This document shows, piece by piece, positions 43,064-51,714 of a stretch of 64,000 nt of DNA. Position numbers and translations under genes: made by a program. This stretch comes from Flavobacterium sp. GT3R68 (GTDB lineage: Bacteria > Bacteroidota > Bacteroidia > Flavobacteriales > Flavobacteriaceae), in the NCBI RefSeq assembly GCF_007109225.1, contig NZ_VJZK01000001.1, forward strand, positions 516,731-580,730, in the 5' to 3' direction. Below the pieces are notes generated by a model. It was not told where the DNA came from. It worked only from the letters and a program-made list of their open reading frames with translations, and did no database searches. Position 1 is the first letter of the stretch. Each line of letters starts with the position of its first letter.

Positions 43064-43396
43064 ATGAATGCATTAAAAAACAGAGTACAGTTAATCGGGA
43101 ACGTAGGAAATGATCCGGAAATCAAAATTTTGGACGGTGGAAAAAAATTAGCCAATTTCACTTTAGCTACTAATGAACGCTACAAAAACGACAAAGGGGA
43201 AAAAGTTGAGGAAACGCAATGGCATCGACTCACAGCGTGGGGTAAAACGGCGGAACTGATTGAGAGTTATGTAACCAAAGGGAAAGAAATTGCCATTGAA
43301 GGCAAACTAACGCATAGAAGCTATGAGGATAAAAACGGCGAAAAAAGATATGTTACTGATGTGGTGGTGAATGAAGTGTTGATGCTCGGAAAATAA
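43064..43396 (+). CDS. ssb: Short single-stranded DNA-binding protein
   Basis: A 110-residue OB-fold SSB: NRVQLIGNVGNDPEIKIL, FTLATNERYKNDKGEKVEETQWHRLTAWGKTAELIESYVTKGKEIAIEGKL, ending VVVNEVLMLGK. It binds ssDNA during replication or repair. The acidic, hydrophobic C-terminal tail that recruits partner proteins in E. coli SSB is absent. So this is probably a second, short SSB rather than the main replication one. Single gene; a terminator follows. Confidence 0.93.
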   Translation: MNALKNRVQLIGNVGNDPEIKILDGGKKLANFTLATNERYKNDKGEKVEETQWHRLTAWGKTAELIESYVTKGKEIAIEGKLTHRSYEDKNGEKRYVTDVVVNEVLMLGK

Positions 43397-43426
43397 CTGA
43401 GGCAGTAAACAAGTAGTAACAATAAG

Positions 43427-43454
43427 AAGGTTTCCAGCAATGGGAGCCTTTTTT
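43427..43454. terminator. Bidirectional terminator between ssb and the CAT-like gene
   Basis: A 9-bp stem (43427-43435 and 43442-43450, with G-U pairs), loop AGCAAT, with T-run on the right. It overlaps the stop of the minus-strand gene. Confidence 0.75.
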
Positions 43455-44082
43455 ATCTGTTCATCAATTCCTGAAAACAATCTATAAACTGCCCCAGATG
43501 GAAACCGTCCATTAAACCATGATGCACATGCACAGAAAGCGGCATTGTTCTTTTGCCGTTTTCTGAAATAGTCATTTTACCCAAGGATATTTTTGGGCAG
43601 CTGTCTGGAAAAGTTAAATTCCGGGCATGGGAAAGCGAAGTAAAATCCAACCATGGTACGGCCGAAAAATGCAATAGGTTATCTTCATCAAAAGTTCTGG
43701 TAAACAAGCCGGGTGTATTTTTGACGCGCTCGATTTCTATTAGGGCTTTTTCTGCAAAGACATTAAAATCAGGATGGTATTCAACCAATGAAAAACCAAA
43801 GGTATCATCGTCGCGGCTGATGGTAGCAGACACATCGATTTGGTCATGGATGTGAATTTCGTCACCTGAAATCCGATAACGGAAAGGTTCAATCATATTG
43901 GCAGCGCCGACAGTTTTGTGTAAGTAATATAGAAAAAAAGAATGACCGAATTGTTTGGAAACGGCATAAGCTTTAGAACAATCGATTGTTACGGTTGCTC
44001 CAAAGAAAGGATCTTCAAATTTTCTAAAAAAATCAAAGTGCTCTTTTCTGTTCCACTGCTCAATATCCAAAATGGTTATCAT
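43453..44082 (-). CDS. Chloramphenicol acetyltransferase-like protein
   Basis: A 209-residue cytosolic acetyltransferase of the CAT fold. The active-site motif HHxxxDG is present as VHVHHGLMDGFHLGQF. The opening WNRKEHFDFFRKFEDPFFG is also family-typical. Whether it acetylates chloramphenicol is unknown: chromosomal CAT-like proteins of Bacteroidota often have unknown substrates, and it sits in a housekeeping run with metG, not in a mobile element. The start overlaps the HAD stop by one base (TAATG), so the two are coupled. Confidence 0.88.
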   Translation of the reverse strand: MITILDIEQWNRKEHFDFFRKFEDPFFGATVTIDCSKAYAVSKQFGHSFFLYYLHKTVGAANMIEPFRYRISGDEIHIHDQIDVSATISRDDDTFGFSLVEYHPDFNVFAEKALIEIERVKNTPGLFTRTFDEDNLLHFSAVPWLDFTSLSHARNLTFPDSCPKISLGKMTISENGKRTMPLSVHVHHGLMDGFHLGQFIDCFQELMNR

Positions 44083-44765
44083 TACAATACTTTTAAAACA
44101 TCCGTAATCTTTGCAAAGGCTCTGAAATTTTCATGCTCCACCGCATGGTCAATACGCTCATGTTCCCAGGTTGTATGAAACGGAATATGAATCGCATGTC
44201 CGCCAATGGCCAGTACTGGCAAGATGTCGGATTTAAGGGAATTACCGATCATCAAAAATTCAGAGGCATCAATGTCCAAACGCTTCAACAATTTCTCATA
44301 ATTGATTTCGTGCTTGTCGTCCATCACTTCGATATGGTGAAAATAAGGACCCAGACCTGAATTATGCAGTTTGCGCTGCTGGTCTTTTAAATCGCCTTTG
44401 GTCGCAACAACCAATTTATAGCGTCCCTGAAGTGCCTGCAAGGTTTCTTCGACACCGTCCAGCAATTCGATTGGTTTTTGACTCAGCTCTTTTCCGAATT
44501 CCATGATTTTGGAAATGAAATCGACCCCAATGGTTCCATTAGATACTTTAATTGCCGCTTCAATCATCGAGAGGATATAGCCCTTGATCCCATAACCATA
44601 CAACGGAAGATTGTTGACTTGTGTCGTGAACAATTCACGGGACAATCCCTGATGTGACAAATAATCCTCCAGAAGCACGCAAAATTTCTTTTCGGCTTCT
44701 TCAAAATAAGGTTCGTTGACAAATAAAGTGTCATCCGCATCGAAGGCAATTACTTTTATGTTCAT
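44082..44765 (-). CDS. HAD-family hydrolase (YjjG-like)
   Basis: A 227-residue cytosolic phosphatase. Motif I is FDADDTLF (nucleophile Asp and general acid Asp), motif II VVATKGD, motif III with Lys around DKHEINYEKLL, and motif IV MIGNSLKSDILP. The substrate could be a nucleotide or sugar phosphate. The start MNIKVIAFDADD at 44765 leaves 4 nt after the upstream stop; the alternative ATG at 44780 would overlap it. The CAT-like gene starts in its stop codon. Confidence 0.9.
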   Translation of the reverse strand: MNIKVIAFDADDTLFVNEPYFEEAEKKFCVLLEDYLSHQGLSRELFTTQVNNLPLYGYGIKGYILSMIEAAIKVSNGTIGVDFISKIMEFGKELSQKPIELLDGVEETLQALQGRYKLVVATKGDLKDQQRKLHNSGLGPYFHHIEVMDDKHEINYEKLLKRLDIDASEFLMIGNSLKSDILPVLAIGGHAIHIPFHTTWEHERIDHAVEHENFRAFAKITDVLKVL

Positions 44766-44769
44766 ATTG

Positions 44770-46206
44770 TTAATCTTCAAATTTTCTTAGTTTATACATT
44801 TTTTCATAATTGTTGTAAAACCCTAAGAAATAGGAATTATCCAGTTTAAATAAAGTTGGGGAAGAAACAGCCTTGTTTGCCTCAAAGAAATCTCTCATTT
44901 TGTCAAAAGCAAGAGGTTGTAGTTCTCCATCTAAGTGATTCCCATTTTTGTCGAACAAACAATTGATATAAACTACTTTTCTCTTGGAGTAGGAATTAAA
45001 ACTCTGATACGTCGGATTGGAAATGGCATAGGCAATCAAAACGCCACCGGCCCCAAACATCGCTCCATACATCACGGCACTGTTCTCGCTTACTTCAGAA
45101 ATACTGCCAATCGTAGCTATATAATCATCATTTTTTTTATAGCAGGATATACCGCAGTTTAAGTTATTAACCTTCCTGATAAACTGGGATGTTTTTTCCA
45201 AAATCCGAGTATTACTTTTTTCACCGTTTTCTTGGATAATATCAGAATTCTTAAAACTAATAGGATTAGCTTCTGTAACAACATATTCTTTTAAAAGATG
45301 GTCTTCCGGATCTTTTATATTTAAAATAAATTTCTCCGTAGAAACCTTTATTTGATATAACCGGTCATCAATCAAAAAAGAATTAGAGTTAACCTGATAA
45401 AATTCGGTATATTGAATGAAAGGCTTTTTGAATAATTTCTGTTTGGCGGTAAAATTTTCCAAATCCAAAGTTACCATTTGGGTAAGGTCAAAATTATTAT
45501 CAAAGGTCAGAATAATTTGTTTCGCATTTGAATAACATTTTCTTTTTTTGGCACTTTCGGTAAGCGATGTTGGACTTTCCGGATTTATTTTCTGTAATTC
45601 AAATGCGTTTTCCAATGGTAGTAAATTTTCTGAAAGCAGACCATATATAGTTACTTTGGAATAGTTAGTCTGAAAAAAACGGAAACCGGTCAGGTCAATT
45701 ACTTTTTCTTCTAATTTCCCGTCATTTCCAAAAACATACAGTTTTAAAGTATTGCTGTTTTTTAATACCGTCAGAATATAGAATTTTTCATTTTCCGAGA
45801 ATTTCTGCAGGAACCGCTCGTCCTTCAAGGGCAAATTATAATTTTTACTGGTAACCTTTCGGCCTTCAAAATTATACGATTGCGTAAGGATTTCTTTGTG
45901 ATTTTCCGAAGACCAAAACAAGGTGGTATTGCTTGTATTGGTAGTATAACCAATCATGTCGCTATACATTTTTTCGGGCCTCACGGTCGACAAAGAATCT
46001 ATAATCTGGATTTGCCCGTTTAGGCGAATCGCATTAACCGTTTTTTTATCGCTTACAAACAAAGTGGTCTCTTTCGTTTTGTCGTTTACAATCTGAAAAA
46101 CATCCCGGTCTTTTTTAAGGACTAACGGAATCGAAGTCACGATTTCCTGAGAAAATGAAAGAAAACTGCTTAGATATATTAGGAAGACAATGTTTATTTT
46201 GTACAT
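44770..46206 (-). CDS. Secreted protein of unknown function
   Basis: A 478-residue exported protein that I do not recognise. Signal peptide (INIVFLIYLSSFLSFSQ), then beta-rich sequence with Lys and Thr and strands of the kind seen in propeller-like proteins (EIVTSIPLVLKKDRDVF, TTLFWSSENHKEILTQSYNFEGR). Near residue 390 is a hydrophobic glycine-rich stretch (AVMYGAMFGAGGVLIAYAIS) that could be a membrane segment. No Cys-rich or catalytic motif and no T9SS tail. It lies 12 nt after metG and 4 nt before the HAD gene, so it is co-transcribed with both, but this gives no clue to its role. Confidence 0.85.
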   Translation of the reverse strand: MYKINIVFLIYLSSFLSFSQEIVTSIPLVLKKDRDVFQIVNDKTKETTLFVSDKKTVNAIRLNGQIQIIDSLSTVRPEKMYSDMIGYTTNTSNTTLFWSSENHKEILTQSYNFEGRKVTSKNYNLPLKDERFLQKFSENEKFYILTVLKNSNTLKLYVFGNDGKLEEKVIDLTGFRFFQTNYSKVTIYGLLSENLLPLENAFELQKINPESPTSLTESAKKRKCYSNAKQIILTFDNNFDLTQMVTLDLENFTAKQKLFKKPFIQYTEFYQVNSNSFLIDDRLYQIKVSTEKFILNIKDPEDHLLKEYVVTEANPISFKNSDIIQENGEKSNTRILEKTSQFIRKVNNLNCGISCYKKNDDYIATIGSISEVSENSAVMYGAMFGAGGVLIAYAISNPTYQSFNSYSKRKVVYINCLFDKNGNHLDGELQPLAFDKMRDFFEANKAVSSPTLFKLDNSYFLGFYNNYEKMYKLRKFED

Positions 46207-46218
46207 GTAAATCTTTTA

Positions 46219-48279
46219 TTAATTGATCGTCTCCCCATTTCCAACACCATCGGCATCCGGATTGACAAAAACCAGTTTCCCTTCGGCGTTGTTGGTCATC
46301 AGGATCATTCCCTGGCTTTCAACTCCACGCAGGTTTCTTGGCGCAAGATTCACTAAAACGGTTACGCGTTTGCCAACAGTTTCCTCTGGCGTAAAACTCT
46401 CGGCGATTCCCGAAACGATTGTGCGGACATCAATTCCTGTATCGACTTTCAGGATTAAAAGTTTGTTGGCTTTTGGCATTTTTTCGGCTTCCAGAATGGT
46501 TCCGACACGCAGATCCATTTTGGCGAATTCCTCAAATTGAATCGCCTCTTTCTGAGGTTCTGCTTTTTTATTTTCGGCTGTATTGGCCACTTTCGTTGCT
46601 TCCAGTTTGTCTATTTGTTTTTGGATTTCTTCGTCTTCGATTTTTGAAAAAAGCAATTCAGCTTCCCCAATCTGGTGTCCCGCCGGAATTAAATCGGAGT
46701 CTTCAGAAATGGTTTTCCAGTTAATTTTATTTTCGATTTTCAGGATTCGGGAAAGTTTCGTACTCGTAAACGGCAGGAACGGTTCACACAACACACTCAA
46801 TGCAGCAGCGATTTGCAATGCCACATACATTTGGGTCTGCACACGCTCCGGATTGTCTTTAATGACTTTCCAAGGCTCTTCATCTGCTAGGTATTTGTTT
46901 CCCAAACGGGCCACATTCATCAGTTCGCCTAATGCTTCCCTGAATCTGTATCTTTCAATCGAACTCGAAATGACCGCAGGATAAGCTTTCAATTCCGTCA
47001 CAGTTGCCTCATCGACTTCCGAAAGTTCATTCGGTTGCGGAACGATTCCGGCGTAATATTTATTGGTTAACACCACGACACGATTGATGAAGTTGCCAAA
47101 AATCGCTACCAGTTCATTATTATTTCTAGCCTGAAAATCTTTCCAGGTAAAATCATTGTCTTTGGTTTCCGGAGCATTTGATGTCAGTGCGTAACGCAAC
47201 ACATCCTGCTGATTCGGGAAATCTTCAAGGTATTCATGCAACCAGACCGCCCAGTTTTTTGAAGTCGAAAGTTTGCTTCCTTCCAGATTCAAAAACTCAT
47301 TCGCCGGAACATTGTCCGGTAGAATATAGCTTCCTTCGGCTTTTAGCATCGCCGGGAAAATGATGCAGTGAAAAACAATATTGTCTTTCCCGATAAAATG
47401 CACCAGTTTCGTATCGTCACTTTTCCAGTACGGTTCCCAGTCTTTACCTTCACGAAGGGCCCATTCTTTGGTAGAGGAGATGTATCCGATAGGCGCATCA
47501 AACCATACGTATAATTTTTTTCCTTCGGCACCTTCAACCGGCACATCAATTCCCCAATCCAAATCGCGGGTTACGGCACGAGGTTCCAATCCGCCATCAA
47601 TCCATGATTTTACCTGACCGTAAACATTCGGTTTCCAGTCGCTTTTATGTCCAACGAGAATCCATTCTTTCAAAAAATCTTCATAACGATTCAGAGGCAA
47701 AAACCAGTGTTTCGTTGATTTCAATACGGGAACTTCTCCGGTTATCGTTGATTTTGGATTGATTAAATCGGTCGCGTTCAGGGTCGATCCGCATTTTTCG
47801 CATTGATCACCATAGGCTTCTTCGTTGCCACATTTCGGGCAAGTCCCAACAACAAAACGATCCGCTAAGAATTGATCCGCTTTCGTGTCGTATAATTGTT
47901 CGGTTACTTCTTCAATAAAATCGCCATTATCATACAATTTCCTGAAAAATTCCGATGCCGTATCATGATGAATTTTAGCCGAGGTCCTCGAATAATTATC
48001 AAATGAAATCCCGAAATCCATAAACGATTTACGGATAATCGCATCATATTTATCAATAACCTGTTGCGGTGTGATTCCTTCTTTTTTGGCTTTCATCGAA
48101 ATCGCCACGCCGTGCTCATCGCTTCCGCAAATGAAGGCCACGTCTTTCCCCTGTAATCTCAGGTATCTGGAATAAATATCAGATGGCACATAAACGCCCG
48201 CCAAATGGCCAATGTGAATCGGTCCATTCGTATAAGGCAATGCCGCTGTAATGGTATATCTTTTTGGATTTTGTAACAT
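46219..48279 (-). CDS. metG: Methionyl-tRNA synthetase
   Basis: A 686-residue class I synthetase that charges tRNA-Met. HIGH motif in [14 protein letters not shown]; zinc knuckle [23 protein letters not shown] equivalent in KLSTSK; and a C-terminal tRNA-binding/dimerisation domain (about 575-686, [16 protein letters not shown]). Full length. It heads a run of metG, unknown secreted protein, HAD and CAT-like genes. A TATTTTTG promoter box is 50 nt upstream, and a dispersed palindromic element is 92 nt upstream. Confidence 0.97.
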   Translation of the reverse strand: MLQNPKRYTITAALPYTNGPIHIGHLAGVYVPSDIYSRYLRLQGKDVAFICGSDEHGVAISMKAKKEGITPQQVIDKYDAIIRKSFMDFGISFDNYSRTSAKIHHDTASEFFRKLYDNGDFIEEVTEQLYDTKADQFLADRFVVGTCPKCGNEEAYGDQCEKCGSTLNATDLINPKSTITGEVPVLKSTKHWFLPLNRYEDFLKEWILVGHKSDWKPNVYGQVKSWIDGGLEPRAVTRDLDWGIDVPVEGAEGKKLYVWFDAPIGYISSTKEWALREGKDWEPYWKSDDTKLVHFIGKDNIVFHCIIFPAMLKAEGSYILPDNVPANEFLNLEGSKLSTSKNWAVWLHEYLEDFPNQQDVLRYALTSNAPETKDNDFTWKDFQARNNNELVAIFGNFINRVVVLTNKYYAGIVPQPNELSEVDEATVTELKAYPAVISSSIERYRFREALGELMNVARLGNKYLADEEPWKVIKDNPERVQTQMYVALQIAAALSVLCEPFLPFTSTKLSRILKIENKINWKTISEDSDLIPAGHQIGEAELLFSKIEDEEIQKQIDKLEATKVANTAENKKAEPQKEAIQFEEFAKMDLRVGTILEAEKMPKANKLLILKVDTGIDVRTIVSGIAESFTPEETVGKRVTVLVNLAPRNLRGVESQGMILMTNNAEGKLVFVNPDADGVGNGETIN

Positions 48280-48329
48280 AACTCAATTTAATTACTTCGT
48301 CTGTTCGGGATAATTCCCTCGAGTGACTG

Positions 48330-48337
48330 CAAAAATA
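48330..48337 (-). promoter_or_regulatory. Minus-7 box of metG
   Basis: Minus-strand TATTTTTG followed by C, about 50 nt before the start. No TTTG at the usual distance. Confidence 0.55.
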
Positions 48338-48370
48338 AGCAATAGAATTGAGAGTTTTATGGTTTTTATT

Positions 48371-48452
48371 AGGAGCTGTTTCCCGCTATTCGCTACAATC
48401 TTTTGCCCCGCTAAAAAGCGCGACAAAAGGATTTTCGCTGCTATCCGGGCTA
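48371..48452 (+). repeat. Dispersed palindromic element, copy 4
   Basis: Runs from AGGAGCTGTTTCCCGCT to GCTATCCGGGCTA. The inner stem (48397-48412 with 48417-48433, loop AAAA) again has the AATC/GGATT foot and one unpaired base. It lies upstream of metG, in the opposite orientation to both neighbouring genes, unlike the other three copies. Confidence 0.8.
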
Positions 48453-48495
48453 GAGATTCCGTTAATGGGAAGTTGTATTTGGTTATTTTTAAAAT

Positions 48496-48528
48496 AAAAT
48501 CCCGATTAGAAGCACTAATCGGGATTTT
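48496..48528. terminator. Terminator of the acidic lipoprotein gene
   Basis: A 14-bp perfect stem (48496-48509 and 48515-48528) with loop AAGCA and T-run, 20 nt past the minus-strand stop at 48549. Confidence 0.9.
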
Positions 48529-48548
48529 TTAAAATCATTTTATTTCAA

Positions 48549-49295
48549 TTAATGATGGCTCATTTTACCACCCCCATTATCATTATTCTCATCATCATCA
48601 TTGTGGTCCCCATCATGGTGACCGCATTCTGAATCAGCTTCTTCAATAGCCGTCTGTAAATCGTCATTATTATTTACAATAACTGTTGTTCCAGTAGCGT
48701 CGGTGATAGTAAGCGGGTAAGAAATAACGATCGAGTTTGTTGCTTCTAAATTGGTTAAAAAAGCGTACGCTTCATCATCAGTATTTAAAATGACAACGGT
48801 GCTAAGATTATTGGCATCTGTATAAGTGATGTTAATTGGATAATGAATATTCAGGCACTCAATATCATCCTCATCTTCGTCTTCATCACTGCAAGTATCC
48901 AAAACCTGTTGTAAACCTTCCGTACTGTTTATTGTCTGGGTTGTACCATCAGCAAAAGTAATGTTTATCGGAAAGACAAATGACACACTCGTGCTGTCAT
49001 CATCACATTGGTGAAGGGCGTTTTGTACAGTGGCGTAATCATCCTGACTGGTTACGGTAACACTTTGCCCGTTGTTCTCAATAGTCACGGGAAGGTTTAC
49101 GGTAAAACAAAATTCATTGGTTTCATTCTCGGATTTACCAGCTAGGGTGGGATTATGGGTAACCCGTAAAAGTAAATTGGTCAATGGGGAAGTTTTGGTT
49201 AGCGCTTGAGAACTGCCTCCGTCATCATTCTGACAGGAATTTGTTGTCAAAATAATCATTGTTAAAACAGCAACCGATAAAATAAATTTTTTCAT
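48549..49295 (-). CDS. Acidic repeat lipoprotein with His/Asp tail
   Basis: A 248-residue lipoprotein: lipobox LTTNSC, and the acidic stretch after the Cys (QNDDGG) resembles the Bacteroidota surface-export signal. The mature part has four modules of about 35-45 residues (VNLPVTIENNGQSVTVTS; FPINITFADGTTQTINST; YPINITYTDANNLSTVVI; YPLTITDATGTTVIVNN), each followed by a DDxxTAxxxC-like helix, and an acidic DEDEDEDD stretch. The C terminus is His/Asp-rich (HHDGDHNDDDENNDNGG then MSHH), suited to metal binding. I do not recognise the family. Single gene with its own terminator. Confidence 0.85.
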   Translation of the reverse strand: MKKFILSVAVLTMIILTTNSCQNDDGGSSQALTKTSPLTNLLLRVTHNPTLAGKSENETNEFCFTVNLPVTIENNGQSVTVTSQDDYATVQNALHQCDDDSTSVSFVFPINITFADGTTQTINSTEGLQQVLDTCSDEDEDEDDIECLNIHYPINITYTDANNLSTVVILNTDDEAYAFLTNLEATNSIVISYPLTITDATGTTVIVNNNDDLQTAIEEADSECGHHDGDHNDDDENNDNGGGKMSHH

Positions 49296-49444
49296 AGTAG
49301 GATGGGTTTAAATTATTTTTTGTTAAATATATTATTTTTTATTACAAAACATATGGTTTTAATTGTAAAATGTTAAAGATCAATTAAAAACAATGCAATT
49401 TTTATATCGTTATCAATGGGATCCGATTGAACAATCAGAATACT

Positions 49445-49452
49445 TATATTTG
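49445..49452 (+). promoter_or_regulatory. Minus-7 box of the small lysine-rich gene
   Basis: TATATTTG followed by C, 28 nt before the start at 49481. A TTG is 15 nt upstream (short spacing). Confidence 0.55.
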
Positions 49453-49480
49453 CAAAGGGAATTAATGAAAATCGAAAATT

Positions 49481-49651
49481 ATGGCAAAAGGACCTGAAAA
49501 AAATACCAAAAACAAGGCTTTACACACCAAATTGCTAAACCGGAAAAAGACGAAACTTCAAGAAGTAAAAAAAGAAAAAGCATTACGTTTGAAAGCTTTA
49601 GTTGCAAAAATGAATCAAAAAATGAATACCGACGAACTTGATCCCAAATAA
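49481..49651 (+). CDS. Small lysine-rich protein
   Basis: A 56-residue, strongly basic protein: it starts MAKGPEKNTKNKALHTK, continues with Lys/Leu/Arg-rich sequence (LLNRKKTKLQEV, KALRLKALVAKM) and ends TDELDPK. It has the look of a helical nucleic-acid- or ribosome-binding peptide. No signal peptide. A consensus promoter box ends 28 nt upstream and the gene stands free between genes on both sides, which supports its reality. The family is unknown to me. Confidence 0.65.
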   Translation: MAKGPEKNTKNKALHTKLLNRKKTKLQEVKKEKALRLKALVAKMNQKMNTDELDPK

Positions 49652-49719
49652 ATCATCTTGTATTTCATTTCTGTTTTATTTTCGCCGAAATTTGCTTCAA
49701 ATCTTTAAACTCAAACCCT

Positions 49720-50259
49720 ATGGAATTCGGCAGAATAATTATTTCAGAAAACGCAATGAACAGTGAAAATCTTCAGGATATAATTCATTCCAATATTTCG
49801 GTAATTAACTTGATGCGGGAAGAAAAGATTGATGATGATCTGATTCACAATGATGCTCTGATGAGTTATTATTTGGATTATTATACCTCACAATACACTC
49901 AGGGTAATTTTTCCCAGTTTGTATTTAATTCGGGTTGGAATTCCGAGTTAAACGAGTTGATTGAAGAAGGCCTGGCTTTAATCTGTGCCGAAAAACATTT
50001 GGAATTATTCAAACAACAAAGCAAAAAAGTAAAATTATTGAGCAGCGTGAAGCTGAATAAGTTCCTAACTGGAAAACTCGAAGGGGTAAATCCCACCAGA
50101 GATTTGCTCAACAATGACGCTTTTTTTGATCTGGATGAAAATTTGGCACACTTGAATGCCAATTTCTTAAAAACCCATCCTGATCTTGAAGTACTTTCGG
50201 TAGATGACATGTTTGCCGTTATTGAAGAATTTATCGGACATGAGATTAAAAGAGAGTAA
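49720..50259 (+). CDS. DMP19/DUF4375-like protein
   Basis: A 179-residue cytosolic helical protein. The stretch YYLDYYTSQYTQGNFSQFVFNSGWNSE, followed by LIEEGLALICAEKHLELF, matches the DMP19 (DUF4375) pattern, in which an N-G-x-F-x-Q-F/Y motif is common. Some DMP19 proteins are DNA mimics that block a repressor in Neisseria. Here this is only a family memory. Acidic overall, consistent with but not proof of DNA mimicry. Single gene. Confidence 0.7.
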   Translation: MEFGRIIISENAMNSENLQDIIHSNISVINLMREEKIDDDLIHNDALMSYYLDYYTSQYTQGNFSQFVFNSGWNSELNELIEEGLALICAEKHLELFKQQSKKVKLLSSVKLNKFLTGKLEGVNPTRDLLNNDAFFDLDENLAHLNANFLKTHPDLEVLSVDDMFAVIEEFIGHEIKRE

Positions 50260-50291
50260 ACCACTCAAAACGATTAATTCACATAGATTTA

Positions 50292-50299
50292 TATCTTTG
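50292..50299 (+). promoter_or_regulatory. Minus-7 box of the LD-carboxypeptidase gene
   Basis: TATCTTTG, 20 nt before the chosen start at 50320. An upstream ATG at 50305 would fall at the transcription start. Confidence 0.5.
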
Positions 50300-50319
50300 T
50301 TAGATTGATTTCCATTACT

Positions 50320-51291
50320 ATGAAAAACTTCAAGCCAATTAGCATCTTGTTATTACTAATCTTTTTGGTTTCCAACACCCAAGCACAAAACCATATCGTT
50401 ATGCCAAAATTTTTGCAAAAAGGAGATACTGTAGGCATTTTGGCCACAGCCAGAAAAATTGATTCAGAAACCCTGCAGCCTGCCGTTGCGTTACTCGAAA
50501 GCTGGGGTCTGCATGTGGTCATCGGGCGAAGCATCGGGAAAGAAGAAAACCAATTGGCCGGACCCGACTGGCTTCGTGCCACGGATTTTCAGGAAATGCT
50601 CGACAATCCAAAAATAAAAGCCATTTGGGGTGCCAAAGGCGGTTACGGTACTGTTCGGATTGTGGACCGCATCGATTTTACCAACTTCAAAAAGAACCCG
50701 AAATGGATTGTGGGTTTTAGCGATATTACCGTTTTGCACAGCCACATCAACAATATGGATATCGCTACTTTGCACGGTATTATGGCAATCAGCGCAAAAA
50801 CGGCAAGTCCTGAAGCAGTTGAAAGTCTCCGAAAAGCACTGTTCGGCGAAAAATTGGAGTATCATGTTCCTCATCACGCCTTTAATAAAATGGGAAGTGC
50901 GAAAGGCGAATTGGTAGGCGGTAATCTTTCGGTCCTTTATAGTGTCATGGGTTCCAAATCGGAAATCGATTACATAGGGAAAATTCTTTTCATAGAAGAT
51001 CTGGATGAGTATCTCTATCACATTGACCGCATGATGATGAACCTGAAACGCAATGGGTATTTTGACGGTCTGAAAGGCCTAATTATTGGCGGAATGACCA
51101 GCATGAACGATAACGAAATTCCGTGGGGAAAAGATGCGTTGGAGATTATTCAGGACGTCACCAAGGATTTCGATTTCCCGGTGGTATATGATTTTCCGGC
51201 GGGACACTTAAAAGACAATAGGGCTTTGATTCTTGGTAAATCAGTCACGTTGGAAGTGAATGAAACCGAATCGGTTCTGAAATTCGAATAA
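50320..51291 (+). CDS. LD-carboxypeptidase (peptidase S66)
   Basis: A 323-residue exported S66 serine peptidase that trims the terminal D-Ala from murein tetrapeptides for recycling. Signal peptide (FKPISILLLLIFLVSNTQAQ). The catalytic triad is visible: Ser in IVGFSDITVLHSH, Glu in FIEDLDEYLYHIDRMM, His in FPAGHLKDNRAL. A periplasmic location differs from the cytosolic E. coli LdcA. The stop and the next gene's start touch (TAA ATG), so YraN follows in the same operon. Confidence 0.92.
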   Translation: MKNFKPISILLLLIFLVSNTQAQNHIVMPKFLQKGDTVGILATARKIDSETLQPAVALLESWGLHVVIGRSIGKEENQLAGPDWLRATDFQEMLDNPKIKAIWGAKGGYGTVRIVDRIDFTNFKKNPKWIVGFSDITVLHSHINNMDIATLHGIMAISAKTASPEAVESLRKALFGEKLEYHVPHHAFNKMGSAKGELVGGNLSVLYSVMGSKSEIDYIGKILFIEDLDEYLYHIDRMMMNLKRNGYFDGLKGLIIGGMTSMNDNEIPWGKDALEIIQDVTKDFDFPVVYDFPAGHLKDNRALILGKSVTLEVNETESVLKFE

Positions 51292-51651
51292 ATGGCAGAA
51301 CATAATGATTTAGGGAAATTAGGAGAAAAACTGGCGGTCGAATTCCTGCAGAAAAACGGTTACTCCATTCTGGAAACGAATTGGACTTTTCAAAAAGCGG
51401 AAATTGACATTATTGCCAGAAAGGAAAACATCATTGCCGCCATTGAAGTAAAAACCCGTACCGGAGTAGATTTTGGATTGCCTCAGGATTTCGTAAAACC
51501 AAAAAAAATCCAATTGTTAGTAAAAGCAATCAATGAATATATAGTTGCAAACAACTTCGACAACGAAGTTCGTTTTGATATTATTGGGATACAAAAAGAA
51601 GGCAACCAATTCAAAATGGAACATTTAGAGGATGCTTTTTATTATTTTTAG
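51292..51651 (+). CDS. YraN/UPF0102 endonuclease-fold protein
   Basis: A 119-residue cytosolic protein of the YraN family. GEKLAVEFLQKNGYSILETNWTFQKAEIDIIARKE and AIEVKTRTG give the endonuclease-like core (Glu, Asp, E-x-K). Family function is uncertain; a Holliday-junction-like nuclease fold is predicted. It starts at the base after the LD-carboxypeptidase stop, so it is co-translated. Confidence 0.92.
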   Translation: MAEHNDLGKLGEKLAVEFLQKNGYSILETNWTFQKAEIDIIARKENIIAAIEVKTRTGVDFGLPQDFVKPKKIQLLVKAINEYIVANNFDNEVRFDIIGIQKEGNQFKMEHLEDAFYYF

Positions 51652-51684
51652 CAGGTTAAATCCCTTACAAATTGTTTTTTCGAC

Positions 51685-51692
51685 TATATTTG
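51685..51692 (+). promoter_or_regulatory. Minus-7 box of the ACT-like gene
   Basis: TATATTTG followed by C, 23 nt before the start. No well-placed TTTG. Confidence 0.5.
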
Positions 51693-51714
51693 CCCAACCA
51701 TAAATCTCAAAAAA

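Noticed and set aside
43453..44082. Acquired chloramphenicol resistance gene
   Set aside because: Only the family motif is present; operon context is housekeeping and there is no insertion sequence or integron nearby.
50491..51021. 176-codon open frame antisense to the LD-carboxypeptidase
   Set aside because: The S66 catalytic motifs lie on the plus strand; the antisense product has no family features.
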